A stretch of 64,000 nt of DNA from positions 5,787,501-5,851,500 of the forward strand of contig NZ_JAMZEB010000002.1 in assembly GCF_024172165.1 (NCBI RefSeq), given 5' to 3'. The position numbers were made by a program, and so were the translations under genes. Of the stretch, positions 15,250 to 23,765 are shown in pieces. This stretch comes from Nonomuraea thailandensis (lineage in GTDB: Bacteria; Actinomycetota; Actinomycetes; Streptosporangiales; Streptosporangiaceae). The stretch's first letter is position 1; each line of letters starts with the position of its first letter. The notes beneath the pieces were generated by a model that ran no database searches, was not told the origin of the DNA, and saw only the letters and a program-made list of their open reading frames with translations.

Positions 15250-15821
15250 CAGTGAGCGCGCGCAGGGGCGCACCCCTGACTCTCGAAGAGATCAGCTCCA
15301 CCGCCCTGCGTCTGATGGACCAGGGCGGCGTGGAAGGGTTGTCCATGCGCAAGCTGGCGGCCGAGCTGGACGTCAACCCCATGTCGCTGTACCACCACGT
15401 GGACAACAAGGACGCGCTGATCAGGCTGATCTGCTCGACGGCCGCGCAGCGCATGGAGCTGCCGCCGGACGACGGCTCACCCTGGCAGGACCAGCTCCGG
15501 GCGCTGGCCCTGGCCTACCACCGCAACGCGCTGGAGCATCCGGCCATGTGGCAGCACCTGCACAACCACCCCGAGATCATCGCGGACCGGGGGCTGGTCA
15601 TCTGGCAGACGCTCTACCGCATCCTGCGCCTGGCCGGGGTGCCGGAGCCGGAGCTGCGGCGGACGAGCGACGTGCTGCACGCCTTCGTCACGGGCTTCGT
15701 CATCGCCGAGACGACGGGGCACCTGCCGGCCGACGAGGTCGAGCGCGGCTTCGACACGGCCATCAGGCTGATCATCGGCGGGCTGGCCGGGCTGTCGGGG
15801 CCATCTGAACGGTCCGCCTGA
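15246..15821 (+). CDS. TetR-family regulator of the CYP102 gene
   Basis: A 191-aa TetR repressor. The N-terminal HTH spans LTLEEISSTALRLMDQGG, SMRKLAAELDVNPMSLYHHV and DNKDALI; the larger C-terminal part resembles the TetR_C ligand-binding domain (WQDQLRALALAYHRNALEHP). The ATG at 15246 has no ribosome-binding site and lies inside the second operator, which suggests a leaderless transcript and tight autoregulation. Upstream in-frame starts would place translation in the promoter region. Given the neighbouring CYP102, a fatty acid or hydrophobic xenobiotic inducer is likely by analogy with BM3R1, though the ligand-binding domains need not be related. Confidence 0.88.
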   Translation: MAVSARRGAPLTLEEISSTALRLMDQGGVEGLSMRKLAAELDVNPMSLYHHVDNKDALIRLICSTAAQRMELPPDDGSPWQDQLRALALAYHRNALEHPAMWQHLHNHPEIIADRGLVIWQTLYRILRLAGVPEPELRRTSDVLHAFVTGFVIAETTGHLPADEVERGFDTAIRLIIGGLAGLSGPSERSA

Positions 15822-15832
15822 GCGCTCAGGCT

Positions 15833-15903
15833 GAGCGGTGCGGCTGGGCGGTGCGGCTGGGCGGTGCGGCTGACCTGGTGTGGCTGGGCGGTGCGGCTGA
15901 GCG
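15833..15903. repeat. Degenerate ~13-bp tandem repeat in a convergent gap
   Basis: About five copies of a GCGGTGCGGCTGG-like unit, with one divergent copy (CCTGGTGTGGCTGG) fourth in line. It fills the 91-bp convergent gap between the tetR gene and the small gene at 15913-16215. No coding content or clear terminator is seen apart from this. Confidence 0.75.
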
Positions 15904-15912
15904 TGACGGGTC

Positions 15913-16215
15913 TCAGCCCGCCGCCTCCCAGACCGCCTCGAACGCCTCCGGGGTGATCTCGGTCAGCTCCCACACCTCCAGCGGCTGGTCGGTCAGGAAG
16001 CCGTACTCGTCCTGCAGATGCCGCCACCAGTAGCGGCGGGCGCCCCGGTCGGCGCCCACCTCGACCTGCCGCACGGCCCACTGCTCGCGCTCGTCACCCT
16101 CGACGCTCTCGAACAGCCACGCCCGACCGTCCTCGTCGCCCAGGTGCCAGTAGTGGCGGGGCGTGTCGGACTCGGCGAGCTGCCGCACCAGCGGCTGGCG
16201 AAGATCTGGGACCAC
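15913..16215 (-). CDS. Small conserved hypothetical protein
   Basis: A 100-aa acidic, Trp-rich soluble protein (eight Trp). Segments such as DTPRHYWHLGDEDGRAWLFE and GARRYWWRHLQDEYGFLTDQ suggest a small compact fold. No enzymatic motif, signal peptide or membrane segment is visible, and I do not recognise the family. The GTG start at 16215 is the first in frame. It lies 33 bp downstream of the active Ser/Thr kinase gene on the same strand, so co-transcription is possible, but nothing else links it to signalling. Confidence 0.6.
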   Translation of the reverse strand: MVPDLRQPLVRQLAESDTPRHYWHLGDEDGRAWLFESVEGDEREQWAVRQVEVGADRGARRYWWRHLQDEYGFLTDQPLEVWELTEITPEAFEAVWEAAG

Positions 16216-16248
16216 GCCGCCACTCTAGCCCCGGCCGGTCGGAGACCG

Positions 16249-18447
16249 TCATCGAACGGTCAGCGAGACCGTCACCCTGTCCAGCTCCTTCGCCGGGCCT
16301 TCGGCGAGGGTGCGCACCGCCTTGCCCCGCAGGTCCGCCATGACGAACCTGGTGCGTCCGCCGCCGGAGGCGGTGGCGAGGTAGTGCTCGCCGTCCAGCC
16401 AGCCCTGGAACTCGTGGCCGTCGCCGAGCGGCACCTCGGCCGCGCGCCGGCCGGTGGCGGCGTCCCACAGGCACAGGTCGCGCCCCGGCGGCGGGCACCG
16501 GGTGCTGAACACCGTGCCGTACCTCGGGCCGGTCACCGCGTTGGCGGCGAGGAGCTCCCCCGCTCCGGTGAACGAGCGCAGCTCGGCGCCCTTCAGGTCG
16601 TGCAGGCGGATCGTGCCGTCCCGGCCCTGGTGCAGCACGCTGTCGCCCGGACCCCAGACGTACGGGCCGGCGCCGCCGCCGGGGACGTCGCGGGCGGTGA
16701 CGGCCCGCGTGACCGGGTCCACCACGACGAAGCCGGTGGCGCGCCGGTCCTTCCCCGTGCCCTCGTGGACGGTCAGGAGCAGGCGTTCGTCGTCGCTCCA
16801 GCGCAGGTCGGTGGTGTCGCCGGGCTTGTCGGAGGTGCGGATCTGGACGTCCTCACCGGTGCGGCGGGTCACCAGGCGCAGCACGTTGAAGTCGGTGCGG
16901 GCCAGGGTCCCCAGGCCCAGGGCGGCGACGTATCGGCCGCCTGGGGAGACCACCGGCGTCTGGAAGTTGCCGAAGAAGGTGAACGCTCCCGAGGCGGGGT
17001 CACGGACGTACGCCGGGTGGCCCGTCGCCGCGTCGTCCGTCACGCCGAAGACCGATGACACCCACAGGGGGTCGTCCGGGTTGTCGTGCACCGTGATCGA
17101 CCAGTCGGGGAGACGGACGGTCGCCGTCGAGGAGGTCCGCATCGGCTTCGCGAGCGTGTACGGCGAGCGCTCGGTCGAGGGCGACGAGCCCCCGGGCCAG
17201 GGCGACGAGCCCTCGGGCGAGGCCGGCGAGCGCTCCGGCGGGGGTGCCGAGCGCTCGGGCGAGGGCGTGACCGCCTGGGCGGCCTGCTCGCCGGGCGTCC
17301 GCGTCAGGACGTGCGCCGCGCCGCCCGCCGCCAGCACCACCAGCGCCGCACCGGCGGCCGCGTACCGGATCCGCCGCTGGTGGTGCTGGCGGCGGGCTGC
17401 CCGCACCTCAGGCCCGCCGGGCTGCGACCCGGCCGGTGCGCCGGACCCCGGCCCGGCCCCGGGCCGCGGTCCGGACGACACCCCGGACGCCCGCCCGGCC
17501 GCGAGCCGCGACTCGGACCCCTGGCCGGGCATGGGCTGCGGCTCGGGCACAGGGCCGGGCGCGGGCCGCGGTTCCGGTGGGGACGCGGATCGCCGGCCGG
17601 CCGCGAGCAGGCGCCGGGGCGGCACGGGATGTCCGAGCAGGGTCAGCAGCGCGCGCGAGGCCGCCGGGCGCTCGGCGGGTTCCTTGGCCAGGCAGCGCAG
17701 CACCAGCTCCCGCAGATCGCCCTGGAGCTCGCCCACCTCGGGCTCCGCCGTGAGGATGCGGTTGATCACCACCGGGAGGTGGGCGGAGCCGAACGGCGGC
17801 CGGCCCGTGCCCGCGGCCACGATCGTGCACGCCCACGCGAACAGGTCGGCCGCCGGGCCCGAGCCCGCCCCCGAGAACTGCTCAGGCGCCATGTACGGCG
17901 GCGTCCCCACGAGCTCGGCGGCCGTGCGCTCGCCCGCGTCCAGCCCGCGCGCGATCCCGAAGTCGATCACCCGCGGGCCGTCCCGGCCGAGCAGCACGTT
18001 GCCCGGCTTGAGGTCGCGGTGCACCACCCCCGCCTGGTGGATCGCCGTCAGCGCGGTCAGCGTGCCGATCGCCAGCCGGCGCAGCTCCGCGCCGCGCAGC
18101 GGCCCGCGCTGGGCGATCACCTGGGCCAGCGACGGGCCGTCCACGTACTCGCTGACGATGTACGGCAGCCCGTCCAGGTCACCGGTCGCCAGCACGTTCG
18201 CGGTGCAGAACGCCTTCACGCGGCGGGTCAGCTCGATCTCCCGGGCGAAATCCATCCCTTCGTCCGCCCCGCCGCCCGCCCCGCCGTCCGCGGCCGGGCC
18301 GTATCGGAGCACCTTGACCGCGACCTTCTCGCCCTGCGGTGACTCCCCCAGGTACACCACGCCCTGGCCGCCTTCGCCGAGCCGGCCCAGGATGCGGTAC
18401 GAGGCCACCTCGGCGGGGTCACCGGCGACCAGCGGGGTGGCCGTCAC
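16249..18447 (-). CDS. Membrane serine/threonine protein kinase with extracellular propeller-like sensor
   Basis: 732 aa. The cytoplasmic kinase domain (~15-275) is complete: glycine loop GRLGEGGQGVVYLG (21-34), K45, HRDLKPGN (143-150), DFG (162-164) and PYMAPEQ in the activation region. A Pro/Gly-rich linker (275-350) leads to one membrane helix (361-382). The outer ~330 residues contain repeated short beta-rich units (YVAALGLGTL, DLRWSDDERLLLTVHEGTG, GPYVWGPGDSVLHQGRDGTI), suggesting a beta-propeller. The GTG start overlaps the stop of the upstream pseudokinase gene by 4 bp (GTGA), so the two are co-translated. It probably phosphorylates Ser/Thr in response to an envelope signal. Confidence 0.9.
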   Translation of the reverse strand: MTATPLVAGDPAEVASYRILGRLGEGGQGVVYLGESPQGEKVAVKVLRYGPAADGGAGGGADEGMDFAREIELTRRVKAFCTANVLATGDLDGLPYIVSEYVDGPSLAQVIAQRGPLRGAELRRLAIGTLTALTAIHQAGVVHRDLKPGNVLLGRDGPRVIDFGIARGLDAGERTAAELVGTPPYMAPEQFSGAGSGPAADLFAWACTIVAAGTGRPPFGSAHLPVVINRILTAEPEVGELQGDLRELVLRCLAKEPAERPAASRALLTLLGHPVPPRRLLAAGRRSASPPEPRPAPGPVPEPQPMPGQGSESRLAAGRASGVSSGPRPGAGPGSGAPAGSQPGGPEVRAARRQHHQRRIRYAAAGAALVVLAAGGAAHVLTRTPGEQAAQAVTPSPERSAPPPERSPASPEGSSPWPGGSSPSTERSPYTLAKPMRTSSTATVRLPDWSITVHDNPDDPLWVSSVFGVTDDAATGHPAYVRDPASGAFTFFGNFQTPVVSPGGRYVAALGLGTLARTDFNVLRLVTRRTGEDVQIRTSDKPGDTTDLRWSDDERLLLTVHEGTGKDRRATGFVVVDPVTRAVTARDVPGGGAGPYVWGPGDSVLHQGRDGTIRLHDLKGAELRSFTGAGELLAANAVTGPRYGTVFSTRCPPPGRDLCLWDAATGRRAAEVPLGDGHEFQGWLDGEHYLATASGGGRTRFVMADLRGKAVRTLAEGPAKELDRVTVSLTVR

Positions 18448-20540
18448 CGCGCCACGGGCGCCCAGTTCAGGGCGCCGTTGAGCGGGTTGACGTCAGCGAG
18501 GACGCGCGACACGTCGCCGGCCAGGTCCAGGATGCGCACCTCGGCACGCTTGTCGTTCTTCTTGTCCGGCTGCTGGAGGAGCAGGTGGGCCTCGTCGAAC
18601 CAGCCGAGCAGGTTGGCGTCGGGGCTGATCCCCGGGACCGTGGCCACCCGCACGCCCGTCTCGGCGTTCCACACGCACAGCTCCCCGCCCTTGGGGCAGA
18701 CGGTGTAGAAGAGCCTGCCCGAGGGGGAGAACCAGTCGCGGTTGCGCGGCTTGCCCACCCAGTGCATGCTCCGGGTCACCTGGCCGGCGTCGTTGTAGAA
18801 GTCGATGCCGTTGGTGTCGCCGTCGTGGTAGCCGCGTGCCAGCCCGCCGTCCGGGGTGAAGGTGAAGGCGAGGCTGATGTCGTCGGAGTACTCCGCCTCC
18901 ACCACCTTGGCGGTCCTGGCGGTCAGGTCCACCAGCGCGAAGCCGCTGATCTTGGTCCGCTTCTCGTCGGTGACCGACAGCACCACCCGCCTGCTGTCGC
19001 GGGACCACACCGGGAACCACGTCTGCCGCGGCTTCTTCACCGTGGCGACCGTGAACCGCTCGCCCGTCCTGAGGTTGACGAACCTGACCTGGTCCAGGTC
19101 GGAGTCCTGGAACTTCAGCCACGGGTTCAGGACGACCCAGGCGCCGTCCGGGGAGACCGCGGGCTCCTCGCCGAAGCCGACCTGCTTGAACGCTCCCGTG
19201 GTGTCGCGGGCGAAGGCGCTGAACGGCTCCTTGGTCTGCAGGTACGCGGCCAGGCGGACCGCGTCGGAGGTGTGCTCGTGGAGGGTGGCGCCGAGGTCCG
19301 GCAGCTTGACCTTCTTGTCGGCCTTCTTGGCTACGGACGGCACGGGCGCGGCCGTCGCACCGGCCGTGATCCGGGGCGCCGCCGTGATCACCGCCTCGGC
19401 CACCTGCGTCGGCACCGCCCCTGTGGCCTGCGTCGGCGGCGCGGTGGCAGGCAGGGTGGTGGAGGGCAGGGGGGTGGAGGGCAGGGTGGTGGAGGGCGAG
19501 AGGGCGGAGTGCAGGGCGGCAGGCGGGCGGGAGGGTGTCGCGCTCCGGCCCGTGAGCGCGTACACGCCGCCGCCCGACAACACGGCTCCCGCGACGAACG
19601 CCGCCACCGCGACCAGTGCCGTGCTCCTGCGCCGCCCGGGCGCCGCGACCGGCGGCGCGACCGGCTCCGGCGCCCCACCGTCCGCCTGCTCCGCCGCGCC
19701 CGCCTCACCTCCGGGCGCGCCTCCCGGGACGGCGGCGGGCACCGTACCGGTCAGGAAGCTCGTCTCTCCGACCAGGCGCAACAGCGCGTCGCTCGCGGAC
19801 GGACGCCGCGCCGGATCCTTGTCCAGGCAGGCCAGCACCAGCTCCCGCAGGTCACCGAGCTCCGGCAGCTCCGGCGCGGCGTTGGCGACGCGGTTCACCG
19901 TCCCGGCCATCGAGCCGCCGTCGAAGGGCGAACGCCCGGACGACGCGTACGCGACCGTCGCCGCCCACGAGAACAGGTCAGCGGCCGGCCCCGCCACCCC
20001 TCCCTGTAACCGCTCCGGAGCGGTGAAGGCGGGAACGTCCACCGTGCGGGTCGTGGCCTCGCCGGTGGACGCCATCGCCCGCGCCGGCCCGAACCCGATC
20101 ACCCGGGGACCGTCCGGCCCGAGCACCACCGTGTCCGGCCCCAGCTCGCCGTGCGCCCACCCGAGCTGGTGCAGGGCGACCAGGGCGGTCACCGTCCCCA
20201 CCGCGAACCGGTGCAACGCCGCGTCGCGCAGCCGCTGCCCCGCGGCGACGGCCTCCCGCAACGTCGGCCCGTCGATGTGCTCGCTGACGACGAACGGCCG
20301 CCCGTCCTCCAGCGTGCCGGAGCCGAGGACCTGCGCCGTGCAGAAGGCCGAGACGTCCTGGAGCGGCTCGACGGCCTCCAGGAAGCTCCCGGGATCGACG
20401 TCCGCGGGCAGGACCCTGACGACCACCCGCTCACCGTCGTCCGGCTCGCTGACGTAGGTGCTCGCGCCCAGCCTTCCCGCGAGCCGATATGACCCGATCT
20501 CGGAAGGATCTCCCGCACGCAGTGGCTGGATCACCGGCAT
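18444..20540 (-). CDS. Membrane pseudokinase with extracellular propeller-like domain
   Basis: 698 aa with the same plan as the downstream kinase: kinase fold (~15-260), linker, membrane helix (306-328), then a beta-rich outer domain (SPDGAWVVLNPWLKFQD, WFPVWSRDSRRVVLSVTDEK). Catalytic residues are lost. The VAVK lysine is R42, HRD is HGE (130-132, Asp to Glu), the following Lys/Asn are Gly/Thr, DFG is GFG (149-151), and the glycine loop is GRLGASTYVSE. Phosphotransfer is therefore unlikely. The ATG at 20540 has AGGGGGG upstream; an earlier in-frame start adds 10 residues. It overlaps and precedes the active kinase gene, so it may act as a regulatory partner or co-receptor. Confidence 0.88.
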   Translation of the reverse strand: MPVIQPLRAGDPSEIGSYRLAGRLGASTYVSEPDDGERVVVRVLPADVDPGSFLEAVEPLQDVSAFCTAQVLGSGTLEDGRPFVVSEHIDGPTLREAVAAGQRLRDAALHRFAVGTVTALVALHQLGWAHGELGPDTVVLGPDGPRVIGFGPARAMASTGEATTRTVDVPAFTAPERLQGGVAGPAADLFSWAATVAYASSGRSPFDGGSMAGTVNRVANAAPELPELGDLRELVLACLDKDPARRPSASDALLRLVGETSFLTGTVPAAVPGGAPGGEAGAAEQADGGAPEPVAPPVAAPGRRRSTALVAVAAFVAGAVLSGGGVYALTGRSATPSRPPAALHSALSPSTTLPSTPLPSTTLPATAPPTQATGAVPTQVAEAVITAAPRITAGATAAPVPSVAKKADKKVKLPDLGATLHEHTSDAVRLAAYLQTKEPFSAFARDTTGAFKQVGFGEEPAVSPDGAWVVLNPWLKFQDSDLDQVRFVNLRTGERFTVATVKKPRQTWFPVWSRDSRRVVLSVTDEKRTKISGFALVDLTARTAKVVEAEYSDDISLAFTFTPDGGLARGYHDGDTNGIDFYNDAGQVTRSMHWVGKPRNRDWFSPSGRLFYTVCPKGGELCVWNAETGVRVATVPGISPDANLLGWFDEAHLLLQQPDKKNDKRAEVRILDLAGDVSRVLADVNPLNGALNWAPVAR

Positions 20541-20563
20541 GTCCCGCGCCCCCCTCGCCCGTC

Positions 20564-20590
20564 CACCCATAAATGATCAATCATGGTGGC
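20564..20590. promoter_or_regulatory. Dyad upstream of the kinase operon
   Basis: ATGATCAATCAT (20573-20584, 5-bp arms, 2-bp centre) flanked by CCACC and GGTGG, giving an extended imperfect palindrome 24 bp upstream of the pseudokinase start. It sits in the 129-bp gap after the beta-helix gene. A GGCGCC-N11-GGCGCC hairpin (~20590-20613) could end the beta-helix transcript. Operator function is a guess. Confidence 0.35.
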
Positions 20591-20669
20591 GGCGCCTCGC
20601 AACGGCAGGCGCCGGAACGGTCCAGAGCGGCCGGAGGCGCGCCGCCCCGGGGCTCCTCCTGGCCAGGGG

Positions 20670-21923
20670 TTACTGCTGGTAGGCCCCGGCGTCCAGCGGG
20701 CCCGACAGGGCCTTGCCCTTGACGTCCTTGCCGAAGGCCTTGCCGCCGTACCACTTCGCCGTCAGCGCCACCCCGCGGCCCAGCGCCGGGGACCCCGCCC
20801 GCAGCCGCAGGTCGGTCCTGGAGGCGAACTTGGGATCGGCCACCACCGACTTGGGCCCCAGCTTGAACGTGGCCGTCCGCCCCTGGTAGACGCTGCCGGC
20901 CTCGTCGGCCCCGGCCCCGTCCTCCCAGCCGGCCTCCCCGCCGACCGCGATCACGTTGTTGCGCAGCTTCAGGATCGACGGGGAGCAGCCGTCGTGGCAG
21001 GACCAGCCGATGGTGTCCTTGGCCGGCAGGTACACGGAGTTGTGCACGGCGATCGTGCCCTTGACGGGGCCGACGATGTGGCGGGAGCCGCGGGTGATGA
21101 GGAAGGAGCCGCGGCTGCGGGAGGAGGTGACGACGTTGAAGGCGAAGAGGTTGCCGCCGGCGGTCTTGCCCTTCTGGGCGCCGAGCTCGGTGAACGTCTC
21201 GTTGTTCCTGGAGATGTTGTGGGTGACCTTGTTGCGGTCGCCGTTGAAGATCTCGACGGCGGCCCCGTCGGTGCCGTAGTCGGCGCTCTTGGCGAAGCTG
21301 CCGGTGATGGTGTTGCCGGTCACCACGTTGTCGTCGCCGTTGAGGAGCACGCCGAAGGCTCCGGAGTCGTTGTCGCCGCCGTCGTCGTTGACGCTCATCC
21401 GGTTGTTGTCGGTCAGGACGCTGTCGCGGATGGTGTTGCGCGAGCCGGTGGGCGTGACGAAGACGCCGGCGATGTTGCGGTCGGCCTCGACCCGGCTCAG
21501 CTCGTTGGAGTCGCCGCCGAGCTCGAAGCCGGCCCAGCGGCAGTTGGACGCGCGCAGGCCGCTGATCTTCCAGTGGTCGCCGTTGACGACCACGCAGTCG
21601 TCGTCGGTGCCGCTGATCTTGGCGAGCGGGCCGCTGCCGTACGCCTTGACGGTGATGGGCTGGGCGGCCGTGCCGTTCGCCTCCAGCTTGAGCGGCCCGG
21701 TGAAGCTGCCGCCGCGCTTGAAGGCGACGGTGTCGCCCGGCTTGAGCTCGGCGGCGGCGACCTTCTCCAGCGACTTCCACGCGGTGGCGGCGGTGGTGCC
21801 GTCGGCGGCGTCGTCACCGCCGCGGGAGTCCACGTAGTAGGTGGTGCCCGCAGTGGCCGCGAAGGCCGTGGACGGTACGACAGGCAGGAGCGAGGCCAGC
21901 ACGGCCACGGACAGCAACCTCAT
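20670..21923 (-). CDS. Secreted right-handed parallel beta-helix protein
   Basis: 417 aa with a Sec signal peptide (MRLLSVAVLASLLPVVPSTA, cleavage after AFA near residue 23). The mature start TTYYVDSRGGDDAADGT and the many short N-rich turns (GNTITGS, RNKVTHN, SRNTIRDSVLTDNN) mark a pectate-lyase-like/NosD-type beta-helix. Such proteins are often polysaccharide lyases or glycoside hydrolases; no catalytic triad can be assigned by eye. It lies 58 bp downstream of the neopullulanase-like gene on the same strand, but its role in alpha-glucan use is not evident. Confidence 0.8.
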   Translation of the reverse strand: MRLLSVAVLASLLPVVPSTAFAATAGTTYYVDSRGGDDAADGTTAATAWKSLEKVAAAELKPGDTVAFKRGGSFTGPLKLEANGTAAQPITVKAYGSGPLAKISGTDDDCVVVNGDHWKISGLRASNCRWAGFELGGDSNELSRVEADRNIAGVFVTPTGSRNTIRDSVLTDNNRMSVNDDGGDNDSGAFGVLLNGDDNVVTGNTITGSFAKSADYGTDGAAVEIFNGDRNKVTHNISRNNETFTELGAQKGKTAGGNLFAFNVVTSSRSRGSFLITRGSRHIVGPVKGTIAVHNSVYLPAKDTIGWSCHDGCSPSILKLRNNVIAVGGEAGWEDGAGADEAGSVYQGRTATFKLGPKSVVADPKFASRTDLRLRAGSPALGRGVALTAKWYGGKAFGKDVKGKALSGPLDAGAYQQ

Positions 21924-21981
21924 ACGAGCACACCACTATCTAGTTGGGACGGGAGAGTCGGCAGAGGCCACCGTAGCGTCA

Positions 21982-23760
21982 TCAGCGTGTGAGGCGCCAC
22001 ACACGCAGCGAAGGTCCCTCACCCGGGATCACGTCGCCGTCCTCGGCGTTGTGGAGGCCTGTCGCGTGCGTGCCGATGGCGAGCGGCTCGCCGGGCGCGC
22101 GGCGCGCGGACACGAGGATCGTCTCGTCGTACGTCTCGCGCGCGAACACCAGGCAGTCCGCGTCGGCGTGCAGCCAGCGCAGGCCGCCGTGGCGCAGGGC
22201 GGGCTCGGCCCGGCGCAGCCCGAACAGGTCGCGGTAGCCCGCCAGCGTCTGGAGGTCCTGGTCGGCGGGCCGGTTCCAGGGCATGGGGGTACGGGAGTGC
22301 TCGCCGTTCACGCCGGTCAGGCCGTACTCGCTGCCGGCGAAGACCATGGGCGTGCCGGGCAGCGTCGCCTGAAGGCCGGCGGCGAGCAGGTGGCGCTCGC
22401 GCGAGCCGGTCACGGTGCGGACGCGGGGCGTGTCGTGCGAGTCGAGGAGCTGCCAGGAGTGCACGAGCGAGCGCCACGACATCTGCGAGGCGAACGACCT
22501 GAACGCGGCCAGCGTGGCGGCGCCGTCGCGGTGCGGCACGCCGCCCGGCACGCCGAGGAAGTGCTCCAGGTCGCAGCCGGGGCCGCGCAGCCAGGCCCAC
22601 ACGGGGCGGGTGAAGCCGCCGTAGTTCATGGTGCCCTGCCAGCCGTCGCGGTCGAGATCGCGGGTGGCGTCGTGGTTGTGCTCGGCGATGTAGGCGGCGT
22701 CGGGGCCGAGCTCGGCGCGCAGCAGGGCGGCGACCTCGGCCGCGTAGTCGTCGGCGCCGCGCCTGCCGGTCATGTTGGCCACGTCCACGCGCCAGCCGTC
22801 GAACGGGCCGAGCCACTTCTTGAGCACGGCCGTCATCTCGGCGCGCACCAGGTCGCTGCCCCAGTTGAGCTTGGGCAGCGACTTGAAGCCCCACCAGGAT
22901 TCGTAGTCGCCCGTCACCGGGTCGAAGTAGAACATCTCGCGTTCCGGCGCGTTCACGTCGGAGACGGCCGCGGTGAACCATTCGTGCGTGTCGCCGGTGT
23001 GGTTGGTGGTGATGTCGCCGAGCAGCCGCATGCCGCGCGCGTGCAGCGCGCCGGACAGGCGGTGCAACGCCTCGTCGCCGCCGAGCAGCGGGTCCACGTG
23101 CTCGAACGTGGAAGCGTTGTAGCGGTGGTTGGAGCGGGCGGGGAAGATCGGCGTCAGGTAGACGGTGTCGGCGCCGAGGCTCTGGATGTGGTCGAGGCGG
23201 CGGGTGACGCCGTCGAGGTCGCCGCCGTAGAACTGCTCGGCGGTGCCGGCGCCGCTGGGGATGACCGGGTCGCGGTCCCAGTCGCGGGGCAGCGCCCAGT
23301 CGGGCGGCTCCGGCATGGGCCGGGAGCGGTCGAAACGGTCGGGGAAGATCTGGTAGACGATGGCGTCCGACATCCACTCGGGCGGGGCCTGGTGGCAGAC
23401 GAGGCGGAAGTCGCCGGCGTCGGTCAGGTCGTGGGCGGCGAGCCCGGCCGCGGTCAGCCACCGCTGCCCGCCCGTGGTGTGCAGCAGGAAGCGGTACGGG
23501 GTGACGGGGTTGACCGCGGTGATCTCGGCCCGCCACCAGACGTCGGTCCTGCCGTACCCGCTCGCCTGCCTGCCCCCGTCCACCGCGGCCTCGAAGTAGC
23601 GCGGCTCGCCGTCGTGCACGGCGCGGACGTGCACGGCGGTGACCCCGGCCACCAGCGGCGCGCGCAGCCAGAGCGTGACGCGCGCGCCGAGCCGGGGCCG
23701 CTGGTCGGAGACGTACAGAGCCGAGCCGTCGTGATGCGGCTCCCCCAGAAATCGCAGCAC
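21982..23760 (-). CDS. GH13 neopullulanase/cyclomaltodextrinase-like enzyme
   Basis: 592 aa. Residues 1-125 form an N-terminal beta domain (RVTLWLRAPLVAGVTAVHVR), as in GH13 neopullulanase/cyclomaltodextrinase enzymes. The catalytic barrel begins SDAIVYQIFPDRF (131-143). Catalytic residues are D326 (GWRVDVAN), E360 (YIAEHNHD) and D443 (LLDSHDTPR), with region I GDITTNH at 248-254. No signal peptide, so it acts on imported dextrins, opening cyclic or branched oligosaccharides to maltose. The GTG at 23760 is used: it lies 5 bp after the malG stop, making this the fourth gene of malE-malF-malG-GH13. The frame stays open upstream only by chance. Confidence 0.9.
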   Translation of the reverse strand: MLRFLGEPHHDGSALYVSDQRPRLGARVTLWLRAPLVAGVTAVHVRAVHDGEPRYFEAAVDGGRQASGYGRTDVWWRAEITAVNPVTPYRFLLHTTGGQRWLTAAGLAAHDLTDAGDFRLVCHQAPPEWMSDAIVYQIFPDRFDRSRPMPEPPDWALPRDWDRDPVIPSGAGTAEQFYGGDLDGVTRRLDHIQSLGADTVYLTPIFPARSNHRYNASTFEHVDPLLGGDEALHRLSGALHARGMRLLGDITTNHTGDTHEWFTAAVSDVNAPEREMFYFDPVTGDYESWWGFKSLPKLNWGSDLVRAEMTAVLKKWLGPFDGWRVDVANMTGRRGADDYAAEVAALLRAELGPDAAYIAEHNHDATRDLDRDGWQGTMNYGGFTRPVWAWLRGPGCDLEHFLGVPGGVPHRDGAATLAAFRSFASQMSWRSLVHSWQLLDSHDTPRVRTVTGSRERHLLAAGLQATLPGTPMVFAGSEYGLTGVNGEHSRTPMPWNRPADQDLQTLAGYRDLFGLRRAEPALRHGGLRWLHADADCLVFARETYDETILVSARRAPGEPLAIGTHATGLHNAEDGDVIPGEGPSLRVWRLTR

Positions 23761-23765
23761 TGCAC

